12,108 bases of DNA from Deltaproteobacteria bacterium (lineage in GTDB: Bacteria; Desulfobacterota; DSM-4660; Desulfatiglandales; B25-G16), in NCBI GenBank assembly GCA_020355145.1, contig CP070660.1, forward strand, positions 244,231 to 256,338. Reading direction: 5' to 3'. This document shows, piece by piece, positions 7,693 to 12,108 of this stretch (position 1 is its first letter; every line of letters begins with the position of its first letter). The position numbers and the translations under genes were made by a program. A model generated the notes under the pieces. The model ran no database searches and was not told the DNA's origin. It worked only from the letters and a program-made list of their open reading frames with translations.

Positions 7693-8292
7693 ATGGTCCA
7701 AAGATTAAAGGAAGAACTGAATGGGAACCATTGCTATATAAATGATAGTGCCAAAATAGGGAGTAATTTTCGATTTGGCCGGTTCGTAATTATTGAAGAA
7801 GATGTTCAAATAGGAACAAATGTGGAATTGGGTAACTTTGTGAGAATCATGCCGGGCACGAAAATTGGGAATAATGTCACAATTATGGACTATGTAAAGC
7901 TAATGCCCGGTACTATCATTGGAAATAACTGTAAACTTGACGACTATGTGAATACCTCCGGATATGTTGAAATTGGTAACAATGTGCGAATAAAGAGATG
8001 TACCATGATTGGCCAAGCCGTTAGGATTGAAGATGATGTTTGGATTGGCTCTGGTGTTACAACTACTAGAATAAAATATCCCAAGGCTATAGGAGAAGAA
8101 GAAGAGAAGGAAGAGTGGATTCTATTAAAAAGAGGCTGTATGGTCGGTTCGCGTGCTTTGGTGCTCGCAGGAACTACTATTGGCAAAGGCGCTGTTGTCG
8201 CTGCAGGTGCGATTATTACAAAAGATTGTGAACCTTACGGTGTCTATATCGGATGTCCTGCAAAGTTGGCTAGATATAGGAGAAAGAAGTGA
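7693..8292 (+). CDS. Left-handed beta-helix (hexapeptide-repeat) acyltransferase
   Basis: 199 residues from the ATG at 7693 (203 from the GTG at 7681). From ~20 to ~120 the protein is built of hexapeptide-like turns: K-I-G-S-N-F, V-Q-I-G-T-N-V, T-K-I-G-N-N-V, T-I-I-G-N-N-C, V-E-I-G-N-N-V and V-R-I-E-D-D-V-W-I-G. A looser insert rich in Glu (E-E-E-E-K-E-E at ~135-141) follows, then a second short helix section V-G-S-R-A-L-V-L-A-G-T-T-I-G-K-G (151-166) and the common C-terminal Y-I-G-C-P-A-K motif (185-191). The fold forms trimers with active sites between subunits that use acetyl-CoA or another acyl-CoA. By context it probably acylates the amino sugar made by the upstream aminotransferase. I cannot pick out the catalytic His with confidence. 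Its TGA overlaps the next gene's start by four bases (GTGA, 8289-8292), a translational coupling arrangement. Confidence 0.85.
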   Translation: MVQRLKEELNGNHCYINDSAKIGSNFRFGRFVIIEEDVQIGTNVELGNFVRIMPGTKIGNNVTIMDYVKLMPGTIIGNNCKLDDYVNTSGYVEIGNNVRIKRCTMIGQAVRIEDDVWIGSGVTTTRIKYPKAIGEEEEKEEWILLKRGCMVGSRALVLAGTTIGKGAVVAAGAIITKDCEPYGVYIGCPAKLARYRRKK

Positions 8293-9299
8293 AAGTGGAC
8301 ATAAAATTGTGGTCAGAAGTCCCGGAAAGTCAACTTGAGGATCTGTTTCTTAATAATCCTTTTTCACTGTATCGTGGCACACCGCTGGCCGACGATATGA
8401 TGAAAAAGTATATGTTTATTCTTGCGAAAGAAAATGCTGAAATCAATAAAGAAGGAGCTATAGTTGCGATAATTAATGGGAAACCCATAGTGACCGCCCA
8501 AGTTTATGAGGTTCCTTATCTAAGTAAATTTTGGAATATTCCTATTGGTGTTTTGGGACATTTTGTTACAGACGGGCCTAATGATGAAAACACATACTTG
8601 GCAGCCAGTATGCTTGTCAGAGAATTACTTGCAAAAGCAAAAAAGAATAATTTTTCCTTCATGTCAACAAACATTCCCGGCCCCAATATCATGTTGATAA
8701 GGGCAGTGGAAGCGCAGTCATTTAGGTATGCTGAAGGATTCCTTAATATGGTAGGGCCTACTAACAGATTCAGGGATAGTGTTAAAGTCCCTGGTATGAA
8801 AATAAGGGGGCTTGTTGAAGAAGATTTTTTAGAAATTGCTGATGCATACGCAAGAGTATCATTTCCAAGTAGATTCGCTACGGATGGAGGTTTTGATCCC
8901 AAGAAGGCTTCCCAATTGTATATGAAGCGTTTTAGGGAAGTTTATGAGCAACAGCTAGGAAAAGTGTTTGTAGCTGAATTGGAAGAGAGATTCGCCGGAG
9001 CAATCATTGCTATCATAGACGAGAAGATGTCAAGGACAATTGGCGTAAGAAGTAATATATTATCGGGGATGGGAATCATTATTCACCCACGTGCTTCTAG
9101 ACGAGGGGTATCAACCGCTTTGGTAGAATACAGACAAGAGTATTATAAATCTGAAGGTGTTGAGTATGTAAATTTTGGCGCCAATTTCAATAACAGGCCA
9201 ATGATCCTCGGACTTGAGAAATTAGGTTTGAGGTATGGCTCTCTTGATATGACCTTTCATCTCTGGTTAAAGGAAGGGAGGTGTGCTGCTCCCACGTAG
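8289..9299 (+). CDS. GNAT-like acetyltransferase, apparently with two GNAT-type halves
   Basis: 336 residues, about twice a single GNAT domain. The second half (~172-330) shows a GNAT core: V-F-V-A-E-L-E-E-R-F-A-G-A-I-I-A-I-I (227-243), then I-I-I-H-P-R-A-S-R-R-G-V-S-T-A-L (263-278) as a degenerate acetyl-CoA-binding motif A, and F-G-A-N-F-N-N-R-P-M-I-L-G-L-E-K-L-G-L-R (297-315), the motif B region. The first half seems to repeat this: A-I-V-A-I-I-N-G-K-P-I-V-T-A (57-70), T-Y-L-A-A-S-M-L-V-R-E-L-L (102-114), then S-T-N-I-P-G-P-N-I-M-L-I-R-A-V-E-A (126-142). It would use acyl-CoA to acylate an amine, or could be related to FemAB-like amino-acyl transferases, which are also double GNAT folds. 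The GTG start overlaps the preceding stop and has AGGAG at 8278-8282, six bases away. It is the last gene of the plus-strand run and faces the membrane protein gene across 23 bases. Confidence 0.7.
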   Translation: MKVDIKLWSEVPESQLEDLFLNNPFSLYRGTPLADDMMKKYMFILAKENAEINKEGAIVAIINGKPIVTAQVYEVPYLSKFWNIPIGVLGHFVTDGPNDENTYLAASMLVRELLAKAKKNNFSFMSTNIPGPNIMLIRAVEAQSFRYAEGFLNMVGPTNRFRDSVKVPGMKIRGLVEEDFLEIADAYARVSFPSRFATDGGFDPKKASQLYMKRFREVYEQQLGKVFVAELEERFAGAIIAIIDEKMSRTIGVRSNILSGMGIIIHPRASRRGVSTALVEYRQEYYKSEGVEYVNFGANFNNRPMILGLEKLGLRYGSLDMTFHLWLKEGRCAAPT

Positions 9300-9322
9300 T
9301 CCGCAATTCGATGAACGGGAAT

Positions 9323-10273
9323 TTACCTCGCCTGATCAGAGTCTACCCTGATACTCTTCATCCCAATAATAGCACCAAAAATTGTCCCTAAGATAAAACC
9401 TAAACCGGTTGAAATTAGCCTCTGAATGGTTACAATCGATAACCCAACCTCTTTCGGGATTCCCACATGGTAGAGAAAAAAAAGGACAGAGGCTTCACGT
9501 ACACCCAATCCCATTGGCACCATTGAAAGGGCGCCTAAAAAGAATGCAGCGGACTCTGCTATAACAGCTTGCCAAAGGGACAAATTTGCTGAGAAAAAGT
9601 AGGCGAGAAGCACGAGGTTAATGCCGCTGAGGATCTGAATAAAAGTCATTATGAGGATATAGAGCAATGAATTATATTTGTCGAGATGTTGGAACGACTC
9701 GTAGATGTCTTTGATAAACCGACAAAAACGACTATTGCCGGCTTTTTTCCTCAAAATATGACTCAGTATATACAAGGTCAAGACACCTATGAAGAAGAAC
9801 AAAAAAAGGGGAAGAACGGCGTTGGTTTTATGGGAAAAATAAAAATAGGAGCCGAAAAAGGCAATGACACCGCATATTCCTATACTGACAACGAGTTCAA
9901 TGAGAACCATAACCGTGCCCGTTGTGTACGGAATATTGTCAAACTTCTTTAGTAAATAGACCGTGAAGGGGAAGCCGAGCTTCGCAGGGGTTGAATAATG
10001 GGCAGCCTTACTGGAAAAATGGATAAGGACAAGATTCTTAAATCTTGAGGGAGAAGATAATGAATATAGAAGATATTTACGTGCAATAATTAAAAAGAGA
10101 GAGATTAAGAGATAGACAAAAAATAATAATCCAAATTGTGATAGTTTTAATGATGAAATCGCCCCCCAAATATCTCTAAAGGATATTTTGAAAACGGCCA
10201 TGAAGATAAATACAATTATCAAAAAGAATAAAAGCCAGTACTTGCTCACCCATTGCTTAAGTTCTATTTTCAT
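9323..10273 (-). CDS. LPG-synthase-TM / UPF0104-type integral membrane protein
   Basis: 316 residues, strongly hydrophobic, with about seven or eight membrane segments near residues 12-30, 45-66, 118-145, 152-174, 202-228, 236-268 and 276-305. The family's two best-known landmarks are present: a P-x-K-L-G-x-P with following V-Y-L-L-K-K at ~96-110, and P-M-G-L-G-V-R-E-A-S at ~253-262. The family comprises the flippase-like membrane half of MprF and stand-alone relatives (AglD-like, UPF0104), thought to handle lipid-linked or lipid substrates. In a glycan locus it may move or help process a lipid-linked product; no substrate can be inferred. The ATG at 10273 has no strong ribosome site. It is convergent with the GNAT-like gene, and its upstream region opens on the non-coding stretch to 10614. 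Confidence 0.87.
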   Translation of the reverse strand: MKIELKQWVSKYWLLFFLIIVFIFMAVFKISFRDIWGAISSLKLSQFGLLFFVYLLISLFLIIARKYLLYSLSSPSRFKNLVLIHFSSKAAHYSTPAKLGFPFTVYLLKKFDNIPYTTGTVMVLIELVVSIGICGVIAFFGSYFYFSHKTNAVLPLFLFFFIGVLTLYILSHILRKKAGNSRFCRFIKDIYESFQHLDKYNSLLYILIMTFIQILSGINLVLLAYFFSANLSLWQAVIAESAAFFLGALSMVPMGLGVREASVLFFLYHVGIPKEVGLSIVTIQRLISTGLGFILGTIFGAIIGMKSIRVDSDQAR

Positions 10274-10475
10274 GTCGCAAACAACTCACTAACTTTGCGG
10301 TAATTGGATACAAGGATCAAAAATCCTGATAAAGATGAACGGCCCTTTTCAGAATTGTAAACAGGAAAATGGTGGAGTCCTGGAAATGGCCTATAAGATG
10401 TCCGTGGGTATATATAGTATAGATGAATTCTATGAACTCGTCAATAATACATTACAGCCTAAGCCCTCAACTTGC

Positions 10476-10490
10476 CTTACCTAGGGTAAG
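10476..10490. repeat. Perfect 6-bp hairpin (CTTACC-TAG-GGTAAG)
   Basis: The arms 10476-10481 and 10485-10490 are exact complements around a three-base loop. No U-run follows in either direction, so it is not a classical terminator. It may be a protein-binding palindrome or chance. Confidence 0.4.
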
Positions 10491-10513
10491 ATACGGGTTT
10501 TAGTCTCTCCCAG

Positions 10514-10531
10514 GGTCAAATTCCTTTGACC
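10514..10531. repeat. Perfect 7-bp hairpin (GGTCAAA-TTCC-TTTGACC)
   Basis: The arms 10514-10520 and 10525-10531 are exact complements around a TTCC loop. It lies 23 bases after the first hairpin and 35 bases before the -35 box at 10567. No U-run follows. An operator-like role for the downstream promoter is possible but unproven. Confidence 0.45.
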
Positions 10532-10543
10532 AGCGTACATCAG

Positions 10544-10591
10544 AAGCCCCTTATTAGGCTTAATTTTTGACTTTTTCTTATCAAAAGCCTA
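10544..10591. repeat. Three mutually pairable AAGCC/GGCTT arms
   Basis: AAGCC (10544-10548) can pair with GGCTT (10557-10561), which is followed by AATTTTTG, giving a weak terminator-like shape on the plus strand. Alternatively TAGGCTT (10555-10561) pairs exactly with AAGCCTA (10585-10591). The last arm touches the -10 box at 10590-10595, so the two foldings are alternatives around the promoter. Confidence 0.3.
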
Positions 10592-10595
10592 TATT
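10567..10595 (+). promoter_or_regulatory. Sigma70-type promoter ahead of the archease relic
   Basis: TTGACT (10567-10572) and TATATT (10590-10595) are separated by exactly 17 bases; each matches five of six consensus positions. Transcription would begin near 10602, about 40 bases ahead of the ATG at 10645. This is the best promoter-like sequence I see in the window, and it drives a broken gene. Confidence 0.6.
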
Positions 10596-10644
10596 CTTCG
10601 ATAGATGACGTTATATGCTACTTTGTTATTTTGATCTTAAGATT

Positions 10645-10854
10645 ATGAACTCTACTCCCTTGACCTATCAGATTATTGACCATACGGCTGATCTGGGGAT
10701 AATCGTTAAAGGCCCTGATGTGAGACATCTCTTTATTAATGCTGCCCAGGCCATGATCGATCTCATGGTTAAGGGGGACCTCAGTGATACGATTGCTACA
10801 AGGGATGTCTTGGTTAAAGGTGAAGATTGTCCGGACCTTATGGTTAGGCTGCTG
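10645..10854 (+). pseudogene. Archease, 5' half only
   Basis: From the ATG at 10645 the product opens T-Y-Q-I-I-D-H-T-A-D-L-G-I-I-V-K-G, the N-terminal signature of archease (the small metal-dependent protein that helps the RNA ligase RtcB). It continues with H-L-F-I-N-A-A-Q-A-M-I-D-L-M, also typical, and reaches E-D-C-P-D-L-M-V-R-L-L at about residue 68. Archeases are about 140 residues long; the second half, with the remaining metal-site residues, is missing. In the same frame the sequence turns into aminotransferase sequence (R-E-Y-R-W-K-Q-R-F) around 10845-10858. The exact junction is blurred because both families can supply L-L-x-E at this spot. No rtcB is visible in the window. A good promoter lies upstream, so the relic may still be transcribed. 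Confidence 0.75.
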
Positions 10855-11357
10855 CGGGAATATCGATGGAAGCAAAGGTTCGAAAGTGTTATCCCGGGGT
10901 GGACTCTCGTTTAGATGAGATTCAAGCAGCTATCTTGCGGGTAAGGTTACGATACCTGGATAGGGACAATAAAAGATGTGCAAAAAGGGCTCGCAGATAT
11001 CGTGAGGAATTAGACTATTGCGGCCTCCTTTTACCCGAAGCACGTCCTGGTGCGACACATGTTTATCACCAATTTGTGGTTTGTTCCTCACAGCGGGATG
11101 CCGTCCAGAAGTTTTTGATTGATCGAGGAATCGAAGTACAAATTCACTATCCAATAGAAGTCCACCAACAACCAGCATATTGTAATCGATTGGACATCCG
11201 TACCGATTTATCTGTTACAGAGCAAATAGTGAACGAGATGCTTTCCTTTCCTGTCTATCTTGAATTACGTGAAGGTGAAATAGATGCGATAGTTTGCACG
11301 GTAAGGGAGTTTTTTGCAAGTCTATTGGCCCAATCCAACTGCAAGCCATTTTTTTGA
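10848..11357 (+). pseudogene. DegT/DnrJ/EryC1/StrS aminotransferase, C-terminal half, frameshifted
   Basis: The sequence begins in the archease frame with R-E-Y-R-W-K-Q-R-F-E-S-V-I-P-G, the segment that in this family (FdtB/QdtB-like members) follows the PLP-binding lysine. After the GGGG at 10896-10899 the match continues one base out of frame as V-D-S-R-L-D-E-I-Q-A-A-I-L, where the family has G-x-N-S-R-L-D-E-x-Q-A-A-I-L. One missing G, or one extra base upstream, explains this. It then runs to the normal C-terminus: I-E-V-Q-I-H-Y-P-I-E-V-H-Q-Q-P-A-Y, T-E-Q-I-V-N-E-M-L-S-F-P-V-Y, ending TGA 11355-11357. The whole N-terminal half, including the catalytic lysine, is gone, so it cannot be an active enzyme. 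It is clearly diverged from the intact aminotransferase at 4638 (for example H-Y-P-I-E-V-H against G-T-Y-S-L-H), so it is not a recent copy. The next relic follows after ten bases, as in an old sugar operon. Confidence 0.82.
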
Positions 11358-11367
11358 GGAGGCTCCA

Positions 11368-11826
11368 GTGATTAAAGGAGTCGTTATAAAGCAGTTGTTA
11401 ACACGTATTGATGATCGTGGCTTTTTTTGAGAGATTATCCGTGTGACAGATGAGTTTTTTGTAGTGGGTTTTGCTCAATGGAGCTATTCGCTAATGTTTG
11501 ATGGTGTAACCAAGGCCTAGCATTATCACCGTATTCAAACAGACTGGCGGTATGTTGCTACTGGTGCCCTTAGGGTCGGCTTATTCGATCTGTGGGAAGA
11601 TGTTTCATCGTACAAGGAGACTATGGATTTTTATATGGGAGATTTGCAAACTGCTCAGGTTGTCCGGATACCATCAGGCGTCACACACAGTTGCAAGATA
11701 ATCCAGGGGCCGGTGAATCTTTTTTAGGTGACATCTCATGGCTATAATTCTGAGGATGACTTACGCTTCTCCTTTGATGATCCTAAGATAGGGTTTGACT
11801 GGTCTGCCCGATCCACATGTAAGTAA
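11368..11826 (+). pseudogene. RmlC-like (dTDP-4-dehydrorhamnose 3,5-epimerase family) cupin with three nonsense codons
   Basis: A GTG at 11368 with GAGGAGG (11356-11362) five bases upstream opens a frame of 152 codons to a TAA at 11824-11826. The product matches the RmlC-like sugar epimerase/isomerase family along its length: I-K-G-V-V-I at the start, D-D-R-G-F-F, H-Y-H-R-I-Q-T-D (codons 52-59), G-A-L-R-V-G-L-F-D, V-R-I-P-S-G-V-T-H-S-C-K and, at the end, D-D-P-K-I-G-F-D-W. The frame is never shifted, but it is broken by TGA at 11428-11430 (codon 21), TAG at 11518-11520 (codon 51) and TAG at 11725-11727 (codon 120). Codon 51 sits in K-A-x-H-Y-H, where relatives usually have Trp, so TGG to TAG is the simple explanation. 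The family acts on dTDP-keto sugars, consistent with the neighbouring aminotransferase relic. Confidence 0.8.
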
Positions 11827-11874
11827 ATGACTGTATACACGGCGGACTGTATGGCAACTGATGAAGTAAATAGG

Positions 11875-11957
11875 CTACTTCCCATGGCCTATCAGATTAT
11901 TGCGGCCCTTAACAATTATCCCCAGATCGCTAATATGGTTAAGATTTCAAGTATTTC
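11875..11957 (+). pseudogene. Second archease N-terminal relic with an internal inversion
   Basis: 11881-11902 matches the archease start at 10657-10678 in 20 of 22 positions and encodes P-M-A-Y-Q-I-I; the preceding CTACT also matches. The next 40 bases (11903-11942) do not match directly, but their reverse complement matches 10676-10715 in 31 of 40 positions, including a 14-base exact block (GATCTGGGGATAAT). That strand encodes N-H-I-S-D-L-G-I-I-V-K-G against D-H-T-A-D-L-G-I-I-V-K-G. After 11942 the plus strand may resume as archease (D-F-K-Y-F against D-V-R-H-L-F), though this last part is weak. No functional product can come from it. The stretch from 11827 to 11874 holds nothing I recognise. 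Confidence 0.65.
11903..11942 (-). repeat. Inverted partial copy of 10676-10715 (archease codons 11-24)
   Basis: The reverse complement of this segment aligns without gaps to 10676-10715 with nine mismatches in 40, counted by hand. With its plus-strand flank it marks a local inversion rather than an independent inverted gene. Confidence 0.7.
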
Positions 11958-11984
11958 AGGGTGTTATGACCTCTGTTGTATAAA

Positions 11985-12108
11985 TTACTGGTTATAAACT
12001 TCATACAGAAAGTATTTTTCATTACCTACGATATTTTCCTCAAATTCTTCTATTTTTCGTATTTCAATACCTTGAGTTATCAAACCCCGTTCAACGGGTT
12101 TATTGTTA
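11985..12108 (-). CDS. Unidentified protein, C-terminal end only (continues past right edge)
   Basis: On the minus strand a frame is open from the right edge to a TAA at 11985-11987, giving 41 residues rich in Glu and Lys: P-V-E-R-G-L-I-T-Q-G-I-E-I-R-K-I-E-E-F and then N-E-K-Y-F-L-Y-E-V-Y-N-Q. The mix of residues looks like a genuine C-terminus rather than noise. I do not recognise the family. It would converge on the archease wreckage, marking roughly where intact sequence resumes. Confidence 0.45.
   Translation of the reverse strand, partial: NNKPVERGLITQGIEIRKIEEFEENIVGNEKYFLYEVYNQ

Larger units (their letters stand above)
10274..10614. other. Intergenic stretch with hairpins and one possible small ORF
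   Basis: 341 bases between divergent transcription units. It contains two perfect short hairpins, a third inverted repeat, and a good plus-strand promoter (each listed separately). On the plus strand a short frame runs from an ATG at 10335 to a TAG at 10482-10484 (49 codons; a second ATG at 10386 has GGAG-like bases about ten upstream). Its product (…Y-S-I-D-E-F-Y-E-L-V-N-N-T-L…) resembles nothing I recognise and its stop lies inside the first hairpin. I would not call it a gene. I could not find a convincing minus-strand promoter for the membrane protein gene. Confidence 0.4.

Noticed and set aside
10335..10484. A 49-codon gene in the intergenic stretch
   Set aside because: Weak ribosome site, unrecognised product and a stop inside a hairpin; too short to separate from chance.
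10618..10875. A minus-strand 85-residue open frame across the archease relic
   Set aside because: The plus strand carries a clear archease signature; this is its antisense shadow. Its resemblance to the plus strand at 11905-11945 is a result of the inversion in the second copy.
11428..11727. Selenocysteine or pyrrolysine recoding at the TGA and TAG codons of the RmlC-like gene
   Set aside because: Two different stop codons would have to be recoded in one small cupin, neighbouring intact genes end in TGA and TAG, and the adjacent genes are also broken; simple decay explains it.
10645..11945. A transposable element flanked by the two archease pieces
   Set aside because: Both pieces are from the same N-terminal part of the gene, there is no transposase, and no terminal inverted repeats or target duplications can be seen.
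1..12108. CRISPR array, tRNA, rRNA or phage genes
   Set aside because: No regularly spaced repeats, no cloverleaf or rRNA-like segment and no phage or integrase gene was seen on reading both strands.

Overview
The window looks like bacterial chromosome with middling G+C (judged by eye, not counted). It reads as part of a surface-glycan or glycoconjugate assembly locus, with a decaying edge on its right. Two radical SAM enzymes suggest an anaerobe or facultative anaerobe. There is no rRNA, tRNA or diagnostic housekeeping gene to fix the lineage; a deltaproteobacterial or Nitrospirota-like host is possible but only a guess.

Layout. At 2-487 is the 3' part of a class I methyltransferase (+). 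It converges on a B12-binding-type radical SAM gene (599-2020, -). Immediately upstream of that gene on the minus strand (2058-2363) is an open frame with no start codon, apparently the 3' remnant of a truncated gene. From 2417 to 9299 six genes run on the plus strand with gaps of 3-49 bases or a 4-base overlap: a GT4-like glycosyltransferase, a radical SAM/SPASM protein, a DegT/DnrJ/EryC1/StrS PLP aminotransferase, a class II (glutamine-hydrolysing) asparagine synthetase, a left-handed beta-helix acyltransferase, and a protein that looks like a double GNAT fold. A convergent LPG-synthase-TM/UPF0104-type membrane protein follows (9323-10273, -).

The aminotransferase, the two acyltransferases and AsnB would fit making, N-acylating and amidating an amino sugar (or aminated small molecule) that is then transferred by the glycosyltransferase. 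This is inferred from families and gene order. No NDP-sugar dehydratase, nucleotidyltransferase, polymerase or flippase of the Wzx type is visible here.

From about 10600 to 11960 the sequence is gene wreckage. A good sigma70-type promoter drives the 5' half of an archease gene. That half runs in frame into the C-terminal half of a second DegT aminotransferase, which is frameshifted in a short G run. Next comes an RmlC-like cupin gene with a good ribosome binding site but three in-frame stop codons. After it lies a second, diverged scrap of archease N-terminus in which about 40 bases have been inverted in place. The window ends inside the 3' end of an unidentified minus-strand gene.
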